This document shows positions 45,543-55,143 of a stretch of 64,000 bases of DNA, piece by piece. A program made the translations under genes and the position numbers. Source of the DNA: Stenotrophomonas maltophilia (GTDB lineage Bacteria; Pseudomonadota; Gammaproteobacteria; Xanthomonadales; Xanthomonadaceae); the NCBI RefSeq assembly GCF_039555535.1, contig NZ_CP154630.1:2741001-2805000 (forward strand), read 5' to 3'. The notes beneath the pieces are model-generated. The model saw nothing but the letters and a program-made list of their open reading frames with translations, did not search any database and was not told the DNA's origin. How positions within the stretch are numbered: position 1 is the first letter of the stretch; each line of letters begins with the position of its first letter.

Positions 45543-47132
45543 TCAGGGCTGGGCAGTCTGCAGGCTGTAGCTGGTGGTGGCAGTGAACACTGCGCCATCG
45601 GGCTGGGTGGAGCGTACTTCAACCTTGTGGCTGCCCACCGCCAGATCGGTCGGCAGCGCGCCACGCCACAGGTGAGGCGATGCGGTGGCCTCCGGCGATC
45701 GATCGTAGCCACGCAGGCTGTTTGCCATATCGTCGGCCACGTTTTCCACCATCAGGCGCGGGTCGGGCTGACTGACCTGCTTCATCGGCTGCCAGGCGCC
45801 GCCGTCGACGCGGTACTCGACCACGCTGGCGTCCTCGCCCATGTAGACGTTGGCATAGATGCCCCACGCCGGGTAGGCACCCTGGCGCAGCACCTTCGGT
45901 GCATGCAGGCCGATCTGTTCGCTGGCCGGCTTGCCCGCCACCCGGTAGTGCAGCGTGTAGCTGCCGTTGCCGGCCACATCCAGCAGCGCATAGCCCTTCG
46001 GCGTGCCATCGCTCATGGTGCTGTCCGGCACACCGGCGGCATTCTTCACGCCCGACCAGAACGCGCCGCAGTTGGCACCGACGTTGTACTCGTGCAGCGG
46101 CTTGTCGCCCTTCCAGCCGTCGGCCTTGCCATGGTAGACGTGCTGCTGGGTATGGCTGTGGCCGCTGAGCACCAGCACGTTGCGGAAGTCCTTCAACAGG
46201 TCGAACAGGCGCTGGCGATCGGCGTGGCGGAAGGTCTCGCGCCCCGGCGCGGCGTCGAACAGCGGGATGTGCATGCCCAGCACCAGCAGGCGGTCCTTGT
46301 GCAGGCCCTTCAGATAGCTGGCGAGGAAAGCGAACTGGTCTTCGCGCAGGCCGCCGACATACTTCGGCCTGGCCCTGGGGTCGTACACCACGTCGTCGAG
46401 GAATACGAAGCTGGCGCCGCCCTCTTCCACCGCGTAGGTGTCCGGGCCATAGATGTTGCGCCAGCTGTCCAGCGAATGGTCGTCGCTGGCTGCATCGAAG
46501 TCGAGGTCGTGGTTGCCCGGCACATGGAACCACGGCACGCCCAGCGACGTGGTGACCTTGTTGATCGCCGGGTACAGGGTCAGGTCGTCGTTGACGATGT
46601 CACCCAGGGTTGTACCCAGGCGCGCCCTGGTCTGGCCAACCAGTGGCGCCACGATCGACTGCTGGTAGTAGCCGATGTCCTTCAGGCTGGCCGTCTGCGA
46701 ATCGGTGAACACCAGCATCTGGAATCCACGGCGACTGTCATGGCGGTCCGGATGCAGCGCGAAATCCCAGTTGCGGGTGACGTCGCTGGTCGCGGCGATG
46801 CCGCCGTACTTCAGTGCCGGCGAACCCTTCGGGCGGTAGTGGCGCCAGAACGACGGCAGGCCATCGGTCGCCTTCGGGAAGGCGTAGGCGTCCGGCTTGA
46901 TCACGAACACGGTCTGGCCGTCACGCACCGGAAGGCTGTAGCTGCCATCGGCGGCGGTCTTGACGATGGTCTCGCCATTGGAGACCTGCACCCCGGCCAG
47001 GCCCGGATCGGTGGCACCTCGGCCTGGCTTGCCGTCGCGCTCCAGATAGACCTTGCCGGTGACCACGGTGTCCGCGGCCCAGGCCGGCGAGGTCAGCAAC
47101 AGGCAGCACAGCCACGCGGCAGGCAGTTTCAT
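45543..47132 (-). CDS. Exported calcineurin-like metallophosphoesterase
   Basis: A 529-residue protein with signal peptide MKLPAAWLCCLLLTSPAWA. Residues about 25-110 form a beta-sandwich (carboxypeptidase-regulatory-like) domain, VVTGKVYLERDGKPG...GVQVSNGETIVKTAADGSYSLP. The catalytic domain has the metallophosphoesterase motifs in order: FTDSQ, LGDIVND, VPGNHDLDF, MHIPLFD and LSGHSHTQQHVYHG. A C-terminal beta domain follows (about 400-529). Such three-domain proteins hydrolyse phosphoester or nucleotide bonds in the periplasm. The FTDSQ replaces the usual D-x-H of motif I. No LacI operator precedes it. Its relation to the glycan operon is positional only. Confidence 0.83.
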   Translation of the reverse strand: MKLPAAWLCCLLLTSPAWAADTVVTGKVYLERDGKPGRGATDPGLAGVQVSNGETIVKTAADGSYSLPVRDGQTVFVIKPDAYAFPKATDGLPSFWRHYRPKGSPALKYGGIAATSDVTRNWDFALHPDRHDSRRGFQMLVFTDSQTASLKDIGYYQQSIVAPLVGQTRARLGTTLGDIVNDDLTLYPAINKVTTSLGVPWFHVPGNHDLDFDAASDDHSLDSWRNIYGPDTYAVEEGGASFVFLDDVVYDPRARPKYVGGLREDQFAFLASYLKGLHKDRLLVLGMHIPLFDAAPGRETFRHADRQRLFDLLKDFRNVLVLSGHSHTQQHVYHGKADGWKGDKPLHEYNVGANCGAFWSGVKNAAGVPDSTMSDGTPKGYALLDVAGNGSYTLHYRVAGKPASEQIGLHAPKVLRQGAYPAWGIYANVYMGEDASVVEYRVDGGAWQPMKQVSQPDPRLMVENVADDMANSLRGYDRSPEATASPHLWRGALPTDLAVGSHKVEVRSTQPDGAVFTATTSYSLQTAQP

Positions 47133-47165
47133 GGGACGGTCCGGGAGAGAAGAAGACTCCCTATT

Positions 47166-47224
47166 GTAGAGCCGAGCCATGCTCGGCTGCATTGAAAAGG
47201 TAGGTGCGGACCGTTGGTCCGCAC
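47166..47224. repeat. Two adjacent SMAG-type units with different stems
   Basis: The first unit (47166-47190) starts GTAGAGCCGAGCCATGCTCG, the second (47200-47224) is GTAGGTGCGGACC...GGTCCGCAC. They lie between the end of the his operon and the start of the phosphoesterase gene. Confidence 0.8.
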
Positions 47225-47231
47225 GCCTCCT

Positions 47232-47852
47232 TCAACGATGGCGCTTTTCCAGCACTGCCCGCGCATCCTCCAGCGACAGACCACGCGCGCGCAGCAGCAC
47301 CAGCAGGTGGTACAGCAGGTCCGAGGCCTCGCCCAGCAGCGCCTCGTCATCCTGCGCCACCGCCGCCAGCGCGGTTTCCACGCCCTCCTCGCCCACCTTC
47401 TGCGCGATGCGGCGGATACCACCCTCGAACAGACTCGTGGTGTAGCTGCCCGGTGGCCGCTGCGCCTCGCGCATCGCCACCAGCTGGCCCAGCCCGCCAA
47501 GGAAGTCCTTCGGCGCGCCATCGAAGCAGCTCTCCGCACCGGTGTGACAGGTCGGCCCGGCCGGGCGCGCCATCACCAGCAGCGTATCGGCATCGCAGTC
47601 CACGCTGATCGACTGCACCAGCAGCACGTTGCCGGACTGCTCGCCCTTGGTCCACAGCCGCTGCTTGCTGCGGCTGAAGAAGGTCATGTGGCCGATGGCC
47701 AGCGTGGCCGCCAGCGACTCTGCACTGACATAGCCCAGCATCAGCACCTGCAGGGTATCGGCATCCTGCACGACAGCGGGCAGCAGGCTTTCGCCCTTGC
47801 CCCAGTCCAGCGCCTGCAGCGCATCCAGTGACGGCCTCACTTCAATAGACAT
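47232..47852 (-). CDS. hisI: Bifunctional phosphoribosyl-AMP cyclohydrolase / phosphoribosyl-ATP pyrophosphatase
   Basis: A 206-residue HisIE fusion. The N-terminal HisI half has [33 protein letters not shown] and the zinc-binding [10 protein letters not shown]...GPTCHTG. The C-terminal HisE half has [29 protein letters not shown] and [11 protein letters not shown]. These are steps 2 and 3 of histidine biosynthesis. It is the last gene of the operon and overlaps hisF by 11 nt. Confidence 0.96.
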   Translation of the reverse strand: MSIEVRPSLDALQALDWGKGESLLPAVVQDADTLQVLMLGYVSAESLAATLAIGHMTFFSRSKQRLWTKGEQSGNVLLVQSISVDCDADTLLVMARPAGPTCHTGAESCFDGAPKDFLGGLGQLVAMREAQRPPGSYTTSLFEGGIRRIAQKVGEEGVETALAAVAQDDEALLGEASDLLYHLLVLLRARGLSLEDARAVLEKRHR

Positions 47853-48618
47853 CCCGCACCTCGATCTGCTGCTCGCGCAGGTAGCGCTTCAATTCCGGAA
47901 TGGCGATGGCGCCACTGTGGAACACGCTGGCGGCCAGCGCGCCATCCACATCGGCCTGGTCGAAGGCCTCGGCGAAGTGTTCCATCGCACCGGCGCCACC
48001 GGAGGCGATCAGCGGCACCTGGCAGAGTGCCCGTGCCTGCTGCAGCTGGGCGACATCGTAGCCACGGCGTACACCGTCACTGTCCATGCAGTTCAACACG
48101 ATTTCGCCGGCACCAAGCCGCTGTGCTTCGACGATCCAGTCCAGCGTGCGCAGCGGCACTGCCTGGGTCTTGTCCGGGTCGCCACTGAAACGGCGCACCC
48201 GCCACTGGCCATCAGCCTCGCGCACTGAATCGATGCCCACCACCACGCACTGCACGCCGAACTCGTCGGCCAGCTCGGTGATCAGTTCCGGGCGCCCCAG
48301 CGCCGGGGAGTTGATCGACACCTTGTCGGCACCGGCGAACAGCACGCGGCGTGCCGTTTCGACGCTGTCGATACCACCGGCCACGCAGAACGGGATGTCG
48401 ATCAGTCGCGCGATGCGCTCGATCCAGGCCACGTCCACTGAACGCGCCTCGGGGCTGGCGCCGATGTCATAGAACACCAGCTCGTCGGCGCCCTGGTCAC
48501 GGTAGCGCTGCGCCAGCTCAGCGATATCGCCCATGTCGACGTGGTCGCGGAAACGCACGCCCTTGACCACGCGGCCATCGCGCACGTCCAGGCAGGGAAT
48601 GATGCGCCGGCTCAACAT
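47842..48618 (-). CDS. hisF: Imidazole glycerol phosphate synthase, cyclase subunit
   Basis: A 258-residue TIM barrel. Catalytic Asp11 is in [15 protein letters not shown] and the second Asp in [13 protein letters not shown]. Phosphate-binding loops AGGIDSVE and [11 protein letters not shown] are present. It uses ammonia from HisH to close the imidazole ring and release AICAR. It overlaps hisA by 7 nt. Confidence 0.97.
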   Translation of the reverse strand: MLSRRIIPCLDVRDGRVVKGVRFRDHVDMGDIAELAQRYRDQGADELVFYDIGASPEARSVDVAWIERIARLIDIPFCVAGGIDSVETARRVLFAGADKVSINSPALGRPELITELADEFGVQCVVVGIDSVREADGQWRVRRFSGDPDKTQAVPLRTLDWIVEAQRLGAGEIVLNCMDSDGVRRGYDVAQLQQARALCQVPLIASGGAGAMEHFAEAFDQADVDGALAASVFHSGAIAIPELKRYLREQQIEVRDVY

Positions 48619-49346
48619 GCCAGTGCCTCCGCCAGGTCCATGCGCTGCTCCAGCAGCGCCTTGCCAAGGATCGCGCCACCGCAGCCTGCACGTCGCGCTT
48701 CGGCAACGTCGGCCACGTCACGGATGCCGCCGGAAGCCTGCACCGCCACGCCCGGCAGCAGCGCCGACAGGTGCTGGTAGAGGCTGATGTTGGGCCCGGC
48801 CAGCATGCCGTCGCGGGCGATGTCGGTGCACAGCAGGTGGTGCATGCCGGCGCGTGCGTAGCGCTGGGCCAGATCATCCAGGGTCACCCCGGCGTTCTCG
48901 GTCCAGCCGTGCACCGGCAGCTGCCACTGGCCCTGTGCATCCTGGCGGGCATCAAGCGCAATGGTGATGCGTTCGGCGCCGAATTCCTCCAGCCAGCCCA
49001 CTACCTCGTCGGGGCGGCGCACGGCCAGTGAACCGACCACCACGCGGTGGGCGCCGGCATCGAGGATGCGCGCCACGTCATCGCGACCGCGTACGCCACC
49101 GCCGGTCTGCACCCGCAACGGCGTCTGCGCGCGAATCGCTGCCAGCAACGGCGCCAGCGTATAGCCGCCGGCACGCGCCGCATCAAGATCGACCAGGTGC
49201 ATCCACTGCGCGCCCTGCGCAGCAAAGGCCTGCGCGCGCGGCAGGCAGTCGTCGCCATACGAGATTTCCTGCGCGTAGTCGCCCTGGCGCAGCCGCACCA
49301 CGCGGCCATCACGGATATCCAGCGCGGGGTAGACGATGAAACTCAT
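48612..49346 (-). CDS. hisA: ProFAR isomerase (HisA)
   Basis: A 244-residue TIM barrel: [15 protein letters not shown] with the catalytic Asp, [13 protein letters not shown], and [25 protein letters not shown] with the second Asp. It performs the Amadori isomerisation in step 4. It overlaps hisH by 4 nt and hisF by 7 nt. Confidence 0.97.
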   Translation of the reverse strand: MSFIVYPALDIRDGRVVRLRQGDYAQEISYGDDCLPRAQAFAAQGAQWMHLVDLDAARAGGYTLAPLLAAIRAQTPLRVQTGGGVRGRDDVARILDAGAHRVVVGSLAVRRPDEVVGWLEEFGAERITIALDARQDAQGQWQLPVHGWTENAGVTLDDLAQRYARAGMHHLLCTDIARDGMLAGPNISLYQHLSALLPGVAVQASGGIRDVADVAEARRAGCGGAILGKALLEQRMDLAEALAC

Positions 49347-49945
49347 GCAGCAGTGCCCTCAAGGAAGTTGCGCAGCATCAGCGAGCCGGTTTCGCCGGAA
49401 CGCTCGGGATGGAACTGCGCGCCGTAGTAGCGCCCCTGCTCCACCACGGCCGTGAACAGGCCACCGTGATCGCAGGCAGCAACGGTGTGGGTATTCAGCG
49501 GCGCCGCATAGCTGTGCACGAAATAGGCGCTGGCCCGCTCTGGTACACCCTGCAACAGCAGCGACTCACGTAGCGGCAGCAGGCGGTTCCAACCCATGTG
49601 CGGCACCCGGATGCCGCAGGCCGGTACCAGCTTGCGCACCACCCCGGGAATCAGCCCCAGCGTTTCCACGCCGGCTTCCTCGGAGCGCTCGAACAACAGC
49701 TGCATGCCCAGGCAGATGCCCATCAACGGTACTTCCAGCCGCTGCAACGGCTCGACCAGGCCCTGCGCATGCAGGCGCTGCATGCCGGGACCCGCCGCAC
49801 CGACGCCGGGCAGGATCACCCGCTGCGCGCCGACCAGCCCATCGGCATCGCGCACCAGCCGAACGCTGGCGCCAAGGCGTTCGAGCGCATAGCGCACCGA
49901 ACCAAGATTGGCACCGCCCGCGTCGATCAGCGCTACGTCACTCAC
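49343..49945 (-). CDS. hisH: Imidazole glycerol phosphate synthase, glutamine amidotransferase subunit
   Basis: A 200-residue class I amidotransferase. Catalytic triad: Cys78 in MGICLGMQ, His179 and Glu181 in [10 protein letters not shown]. The start is GTG at 49945, overlapping the hisB stop by 4 nt. It passes ammonia to HisF. Confidence 0.96.
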   Translation of the reverse strand: MSDVALIDAGGANLGSVRYALERLGASVRLVRDADGLVGAQRVILPGVGAAGPGMQRLHAQGLVEPLQRLEVPLMGICLGMQLLFERSEEAGVETLGLIPGVVRKLVPACGIRVPHMGWNRLLPLRESLLLQGVPERASAYFVHSYAAPLNTHTVAACDHGGLFTAVVEQGRYYGAQFHPERSGETGSLMLRNFLEGTAA

Positions 49946-51015
49946 AGCGCCCCCTTGGTGGTCGGCAACGCCGTGCCCTGCCGGGCCAGCGCCGGGCGCA
50001 GCGCGCGCGCCAGCGCCTTGAAGCAGGCCTCCACCTTGTGATGGTCGTTGTCACCGCGTACCTGCAGGTTGAGGTTCAGCCCACTGGCATCGCACAGCGA
50101 ACGGAAGAAGTGCGGCACCAGTTCGGTCGGCATGTCGCCCACCCGTTCGCGCTTGAACTCGCCGTCGAACACGAAGTAGGGGCGGCCGCTGAAATCCAGC
50201 GCAGCGCTGGCCAGGGTCTCGTCCATCGGCAGGGTGAAACCGTAGCGGCCGATGCCGCGCTTGTCGCCCAGTGCTTCGCGCAGGGCCTGGCCCAGAGCCA
50301 GCCCGGTGTCTTCGATGGTGTGGTGCTCGTCGATGTGCAGGTCGCCCTCGGCCTGGATGTCCAGGGCGAAACCGCCGTGCTTGCCGATCTGTTCCAGCAT
50401 GTGGTCGAAGAACGGCAGTCCGGTGGCGATGCGCGCATCACCGGCACGGTCCAGATCGAGTTCAACGCGGATCTTCGTCTCCTTGGTGTTGCGCTGGACC
50501 ACGGCAGTACGCGGCGCGTCGGCCAGCGCATGGGCGATGCCCGGCCAGTCCCACTCGCCACCAAACTGCTCGGTACGCAACTGGAAGCCACGGATGTTGA
50601 GATTGTCGGCGAACTGCAGGTCGGTGATGCGGTCGCCCACCATGCCGGAGCGTGCCCAGTCGATGCTGCGGTCCTGCAGATAGGCGGTCATCAGCCCGAT
50701 GCCCGGCTTGCGGGTCGGTGCATTGTCCTGCGGCCAGCTGCAATCGATCAGCACGTCACGGAAGGTGATGCCCTGGCTCTCGAAGATCTGCAGCATCAGA
50801 TCATTGGGGCCATCGAAGCTGGCGCGCGGGTAGCTGTCGCTGCCCAGGCCATCCTGGTTGGTGACGATCACGAACTGGTAGCCGGCATCCCGCAGCTTCA
50901 GCAGCGCCGGGATCACCTGCGGCACGAAGCGCAGCTTCTCGTAGGCATCGATCTGGAAATCGGACGGCTCCTCGATGAGGGTGCCGTCGCGGTCGATGAA
51001 CAGGATCGGGGTCAT
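49942..51015 (-). CDS. hisB: Bifunctional histidinol-phosphatase / imidazoleglycerol-phosphate dehydratase
   Basis: A 357-residue fusion. The N-terminal HAD phosphatase begins [17 protein letters not shown] with Asp8/Asp10. The C-terminal dehydratase has the two metal-binding repeats [14 protein letters not shown] and [18 protein letters not shown]. Fused HisNB is typical of gammaproteobacteria such as E. coli. Steps 6 and 8 of the pathway. It overlaps both neighbours by 4 nt. Confidence 0.97.
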   Translation of the reverse strand: MTPILFIDRDGTLIEEPSDFQIDAYEKLRFVPQVIPALLKLRDAGYQFVIVTNQDGLGSDSYPRASFDGPNDLMLQIFESQGITFRDVLIDCSWPQDNAPTRKPGIGLMTAYLQDRSIDWARSGMVGDRITDLQFADNLNIRGFQLRTEQFGGEWDWPGIAHALADAPRTAVVQRNTKETKIRVELDLDRAGDARIATGLPFFDHMLEQIGKHGGFALDIQAEGDLHIDEHHTIEDTGLALGQALREALGDKRGIGRYGFTLPMDETLASAALDFSGRPYFVFDGEFKRERVGDMPTELVPHFFRSLCDASGLNLNLQVRGDNDHHKVEACFKALARALRPALARQGTALPTTKGAL

Positions 51016-52106
51016 GCTGCGGCCCTCCGCGCCGACAGGGTCGCAAGCACGCGGTCGTTCTCTTCGGGGCTGCCAATGCTGATGCGCAGGGCATCGCCCA
51101 GTTGCGGCGCGGCGCGCTGGTCGCGCACCACCACGCCAGCAGCCAGCAGCGTATCGAACGCGGCCTGGGCATCGGCGAAGCGCACCAGCAGATAGTTGCC
51201 GGCCGAGGCATACACGCGGCGCACGCCGGGCAGGCCGGGCAGCGACGCGAACAGGCGTTCACGCTCGGCGATGACCGTGGTCACGCGTTCGGCGGTGCGC
51301 CCCAGTACGGCCGGTTGCAGCGCCTGCACCGCCAGTTCCGCGCATGGCGTCGGCACCGGGTACGGCGCCTGGCAGCGACGCAGGACGGCAATCAGTTCCG
51401 GTGCGGCGATAAGTGTTCCGATGCGCGCGGCGGCAAGAGCGTGCGCCTTCGACAACGTTCTCAGCACCGCCAGATTCGGGTTCACGGCCAACAGCGTGGT
51501 CGCCGACGGACGTTGCGCGTACTCGACATAGGCCTCATCCACCACCACCAGCGCCTGCCCGCGCAACGCAACCGCCACGCGTTCGACCTCGTCCAGGGCG
51601 ATATCACTACCGGCCGGGTTCGATGGTGCGCACAGGAACACCAGCTTGGCATTGCGCGCCTTGGCGGTGTCGATCACCGCATCCAGATCGGTGCGCAGGC
51701 CATCCTCGCTGTCCACAAGCGGCACTTCGATCAGCGCGGCGCCCTGCAACCGTGCACACACGGCGTACATGCCGAACACCGGCGGCGTGACCAGCACGCC
51801 ATCACGTCCGGGCACGCACAGCGCGCGCACCAGCAGATCAATGGCTTCGTCGCTGCCGCGGCCGACCAGCAGCTGCTGCGGTTGCACGCCATACAGTGCG
51901 GCCAGGCTCTCGCGCAGCGCCAGCGGCTGCGGTTCGGGATAGCGCCGGCTGCTGCCGTCGGCATCGGCCGGATTGGCCCAGGCCGACTCGTTGGCGTTCA
52001 ACCAGACCTCGCCCTGCACCGCCGCACTACGCGCCGAGCTGTAGCCGGCGAAGGCCTGCAGATCCGGGCGCACCAGTGCCAGCACGTCATCAATGGCGGC
52101 GCTCAT
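51012..52106 (-). CDS. hisC: Histidinol-phosphate aminotransferase
   Basis: A 364-residue fold-type I PLP enzyme: [31 protein letters not shown], and the PLP lysine in [14 protein letters not shown] (about residue 218). It makes histidinol phosphate from imidazole-acetol phosphate and glutamate. ATGA-type overlaps link it to hisD and hisB. Confidence 0.96.
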   Translation of the reverse strand: MSAAIDDVLALVRPDLQAFAGYSSARSAAVQGEVWLNANESAWANPADADGSSRRYPEPQPLALRESLAALYGVQPQQLLVGRGSDEAIDLLVRALCVPGRDGVLVTPPVFGMYAVCARLQGAALIEVPLVDSEDGLRTDLDAVIDTAKARNAKLVFLCAPSNPAGSDIALDEVERVAVALRGQALVVVDEAYVEYAQRPSATTLLAVNPNLAVLRTLSKAHALAAARIGTLIAAPELIAVLRRCQAPYPVPTPCAELAVQALQPAVLGRTAERVTTVIAERERLFASLPGLPGVRRVYASAGNYLLVRFADAQAAFDTLLAAGVVVRDQRAAPQLGDALRISIGSPEENDRVLATLSARRAAA

Positions 52107-53398
52107 GCGGCGGCCTCCATGCGCAGGGCCACTGCACGCTCATGCGCATCCAGGCCTTCGGCGCTGGCGATGATGCGTGCGCAGCCGCCGATTGCTGCCA
52201 GTCCTGCAGCGCTGGCACTCTGCACGCTGATCAGGTTCTGGAAGCTGGCGACGCTGACACCGCTGTAGGCACGTGCAGCGCCTGCTGTCGGCAGTACGTG
52301 GTTGGTGCCGCTGCAGTAGTCACCCAGTGCTTCCGGCGTGAAATCGCCTAGGAACACCGAGCCGGCCGCCTGCACCTTGTCCAGCCAGTCGCGCGGCTGG
52401 CGCAGCGCCAGGATCAGGTGTTCGGGCGCATACCGGTTGCTGATTGCAAAGGCGTCAGCCAGCGAATCGACCTCGATCAGGCGCGACGCCGACAGTGCCT
52501 GGCGTGCGATCTGCTGGCGCGGCAGCAAGGCCACCTGGCGTTCCACTTCCGCCTCGACCGCCACCAGCATCGCGGTATCGTCGGTCAACAGAAGCACCTG
52601 TGAATCCGGGCCGTGCTCGGCCTGCGACAGCAGATCGGCAGCCACGAACGCCGGGTTTGCGCCCGCATCGGCAATCACCAGCACTTCCGACGGGCCGGCC
52701 GGCATGTCGATGGCGGCGGCGCCGTCCTGTGCGACCTGCTGCTTGGCTTCGGTAACGAAACTGTTGCCGGGCCCGAACAGCTTGTCGCACGCCGGGATGG
52801 TGGCGGTGCCATAGGCCATCGCGGCAATCGCCTGCGCGCCGCCGAGCTTGAACACGCGCTGCACGCCGGTCAGGCGCGCGGCCACCAGCACCGCAGGGTC
52901 GGCCGTGCCATCGGCGCGTGGCGGCGTGCACAGCACCACCTGCGGGCAACCAGCCAGTTGCGCGGGCACGCCCAGCATCAACGCGGTGGACGGCAGCGGC
53001 GCACTGCCTGCCGGTACGTACAGGCCGACCCGGCCGATCGGCCGCAGCATGCGTTCACAGACCACGCCCGGCGCGGTCTCCACGACATAGCCCTTGCCCA
53101 TGCCAGCCTCGTGGAAGCGCGTGATGCGCTCGGCAGCTTCCCCCATGGCCTGGCGCAGATCCACGGGTACCGCCGCTTCGGCGGCCGCGAACTCGTCATC
53201 GGACACTTCGAAGGACGCCAGCTCCACGCCATCGAAACGAGCGGTAATCGCACGCAGCGCCTCGTCGCCCTGCGCGCGCACCTGCGCGATCAGCGCCGCC
53301 ACCGCATCGCGGGTCTGCTGCGCCACGGTCTGCACCGGGCGGGTCAATGCCGCGCTGCGCGCGGCCTCATCAAGTTGCGACCAGATCAGACGATTCAT
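52103..53398 (-). CDS. hisD: Histidinol dehydrogenase
   Basis: A 431-residue enzyme of usual length. Conserved segments are [48 protein letters not shown] and YAPEHL with the catalytic Glu-His pair. It oxidises histidinol to histidine in two NAD+ steps. The ATG at 53398 is preferred over an upstream start because hisG ends at 53395, giving a 4-nt overlap. Confidence 0.97.
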   Translation of the reverse strand: MNRLIWSQLDEAARSAALTRPVQTVAQQTRDAVAALIAQVRAQGDEALRAITARFDGVELASFEVSDDEFAAAEAAVPVDLRQAMGEAAERITRFHEAGMGKGYVVETAPGVVCERMLRPIGRVGLYVPAGSAPLPSTALMLGVPAQLAGCPQVVLCTPPRADGTADPAVLVAARLTGVQRVFKLGGAQAIAAMAYGTATIPACDKLFGPGNSFVTEAKQQVAQDGAAAIDMPAGPSEVLVIADAGANPAFVAADLLSQAEHGPDSQVLLLTDDTAMLVAVEAEVERQVALLPRQQIARQALSASRLIEVDSLADAFAISNRYAPEHLILALRQPRDWLDKVQAAGSVFLGDFTPEALGDYCSGTNHVLPTAGAARAYSGVSVASFQNLISVQSASAAGLAAIGGCARIIASAEGLDAHERAVALRMEAAA

Positions 53399-54306
53399 GC
53401 CAGCGACCGCTCCACGCTCAACACCATCAGACCCTGTGCACCGGCGCGCTCGAGTTCTTCCATGCGTTGCCAGCTCAACGGACCCGGGCACATGGTCTGC
53501 AGGCGCAGTGCGCCGCCATCGGCCGGCAGCCGCACCAGCGGCTCGGCATCGGCCAGCAATTGTGCCAGCGCATCGACGCGATCCTCGCTGGCGCGGAACA
53601 TCAGCAGCTTGCGGTCCTGGCGCTGCACCACGCCGTCGAGACGGCGCAGCAGCATCGCACGCAGCGACGCGCGTGCGTCATCCGGCACGCGCACCGCGCC
53701 CGCCAGCACTGCCTCGCTGTCGAGCAGGTTGTGCACCGGGGTCAACTGGTTGGCGCGCAGCGTAGCGCCGCTGGAGACCAGGTCGCAGATCAGGTCGGCG
53801 GTACCAAGGCGCGGCGCGATCTCCACCGAACCGGACAGCTCGACCACCTGCGCATCCACGCCCTGCTCATCCAGCCACTGCTTGAGGATGGCCGGATAGC
53901 TGGTGGCGATCCGTGTGCCAGCCAGCTGCGCCGGACCCTGCCACTGCCACTCCTCGGGCACCGCCAGCATCAGCCGGCACTGGCCGAAGCCCAGTCCGCG
54001 CAGCGCCTGATAAGCATCCGGCAGGCCGATCTGGCGGCGCGCGGCGGCCTGCTCATCCAGTTCATTGCGGCCGACGATGCCGAGGTCGCAGACACCGTCG
54101 GCGATCAGGCCCGGGATGTCATCGTCGCGCACCAGCAGCAGGTCCACCGGCAGCGACTCGCCGTAGCAGAACAGCTTGTCGCGGCTTTCGCGCCAGCTCA
54201 GGCCACAGGCACTGAGCAGATTGCGGGCGGGCTCGGCCAGCCGGCCACTCTTCTGGATGGCGATACGCAACCGGTCTCGTGCCGGTGCTGCCTGGGTTGC
54301 ACTCAT
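53395..54306 (-). CDS. hisG: ATP phosphoribosyltransferase, long form
   Basis: A 303-residue long-type HisG with the catalytic domain ([55 protein letters not shown]) and a C-terminal PII-like regulatory domain ending in [30 protein letters not shown]. It catalyses the committed step and should be feedback-inhibited by histidine, so no HisZ partner is needed. The ATG at 54306 lies 34 nt after the TrpR-like gene. Confidence 0.95.
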   Translation of the reverse strand: MSATQAAPARDRLRIAIQKSGRLAEPARNLLSACGLSWRESRDKLFCYGESLPVDLLLVRDDDIPGLIADGVCDLGIVGRNELDEQAAARRQIGLPDAYQALRGLGFGQCRLMLAVPEEWQWQGPAQLAGTRIATSYPAILKQWLDEQGVDAQVVELSGSVEIAPRLGTADLICDLVSSGATLRANQLTPVHNLLDSEAVLAGAVRVPDDARASLRAMLLRRLDGVVQRQDRKLLMFRASEDRVDALAQLLADAEPLVRLPADGGALRLQTMCPGPLSWQRMEELERAGAQGLMVLSVERSLA

Positions 54307-54340
54307 GGGGGAGGTCTCGAAGGTCGGAACGGGGCGCGGA

Positions 54341-54667
54341 TCAGCGCGAAGCAAGGCGGTCTATGGCGGCGGCATAGCCTCGATGGCCATGCTCGAGCGT
54401 GCGTGCCACCCGTCCGGTGGTGGTCACGCTGACCCCGGTGCGCTCGTGGATCTCGCGATACGGCACGCCCTGCTGCAGCAGCGGCACCACCTTCCAGCGG
54501 TCGGCCATGGCTTCCAGTTCAGCGGGGGTGCACAGGTCGCGCAGGAACGCTTCCACCTGCTCAGGCTCGCGCAGGGCGGCAAAGGCCCGGGCCAGGGCTT
54601 CCAGGTCGGCCTTCGGGTCTTTGGCGGCAATTTCGGGGCGGGCTTTCACGGGGTCGTTTCCATGCAT
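54341..54667 (-). CDS. TrpR/YerC-family regulator heading the his operon
   Basis: A 108-residue all-helical protein of the Trp-repressor superfamily (YerC/YecD type). The core reads [51 protein letters not shown], where the HTH is [18 protein letters not shown]. Trp repressor binds DNA as a co-repressor-bound dimer. The gene is first in the histidine operon, 34 nt before hisG, so it is probably an autoregulated histidine-responsive regulator. The tandem CTAA motifs in the promoter just upstream are its best candidate operator. The ATG at 54667 was chosen by sequence start; a TTG one codon earlier is not needed. Confidence 0.85.
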   Translation of the reverse strand: MHGNDPVKARPEIAAKDPKADLEALARAFAALREPEQVEAFLRDLCTPAELEAMADRWKVVPLLQQGVPYREIHERTGVSVTTTGRVARTLEHGHRGYAAAIDRLASR

Positions 54668-54674
54668 CAATGTA

Positions 54675-54717
54675 ATAGCGCGTTAGTACATTAGCGCATT
54701 CTTGCGCGGTGCGTCAA
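54675..54717 (-). promoter_or_regulatory. his operon promoter with 8-bp-phased CTAA motifs
   Basis: On the minus strand: -35 TTGACG (54717-54712), 16-bp spacer, -10 GCTAAT (54695-54690). CTAA, CTAA and CTAT occur at exact 8-bp steps (54694, 54686, 54678), the first inside the -10. The two CTAG motifs of the E. coli trp operator have the same 8-bp step. No His-rich leader peptide is visible, so repressor control is more likely than attenuation. Confidence 0.65.
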
Positions 54718-54730
54718 ATCCGGGCGGCGT

Positions 54731-54771
54731 GGGGTCAGATCCGTTTTCCTGCGGAAAACGGATCTGACCCC
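54731..54771. repeat. GGGGTCAGATCC-ended palindrome
   Basis: Almost identical to the 41-bp unit at 31719-31759; only the loop differs. It lies just upstream of the his promoter. Confidence 0.75.
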
Positions 54772-54790
54772 TTAACGGGCAGCCGGAAAC

Positions 54791-54826
54791 GAAAAACGCC
54801 CACCAAAGGTGGGCGTTTTTCTTTTT
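54791..54826. terminator. Bidirectional intrinsic terminator
   Basis: AAAAACGCCCACC pairs with GGTGGGCGTTTTT; A-runs and T-runs flank it on both sides. It ends the hisS-lipoprotein transcript before the his promoter. Confidence 0.9.
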
Positions 54827-54846
54827 AATCATAGATTCGGCACAAC

Positions 54847-55143
54847 TCAGGGCTTCAAGCAGCGCACCTCGGCCTGCAGCGCCCCGCGCCGCAGGCATTC
54901 GCCGAGCAGGCTGCCCTGCCGGCTCGGCAGGGACTGGATGTTTTCCAACGCACCCACGCCCGCCGGGCACTTCTGTGCGGCCAGGGCCTGCAGGTCGCCT
55001 TCGAGTTGCGCGCGGTCGATCACATGACAACGATCAACCTGCAGCCGGTAGTGGTCCGGACCGATGCGCGTGCTGTGCAGCGACGGGTCACTCTGGCAGC
55101 CGGCCAGCAGGAGGACGAACAGCCCTCCTGCCGCGACCCGCAT
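54847..55143 (-). CDS. Hypothetical lipoprotein downstream of hisS
   Basis: A 98-residue predicted lipoprotein. [16 protein letters not shown] is a compact lipoprotein signal with lipobox LAGC. The mature part has four further cysteines. Its ATG is embedded in the hisS stop (TGATG), so the two are translationally coupled. No domain is recognised. A strong terminator follows. Confidence 0.75.
   Translation of the reverse strand: MRVAAGGLFVLLLAGCQSDPSLHSTRIGPDHYRLQVDRCHVIDRAQLEGDLQALAAQKCPAGVGALENIQSLPSRQGSLLGECLRRGALQAEVRCLKP

Noticed and set aside
54668..54840. A histidine-rich leader peptide of the his operon
   Set aside because: Frames in this stretch contain no run of His codons. The only short frame with an ATG spans the terminator hairpin.
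54683..55030. A 115-codon minus-strand frame between the his operon and the lipoprotein
   Set aside because: It runs through a strong bidirectional terminator and the GGGGTCAGATCC palindrome and overlaps the lipoprotein gene; no motif.
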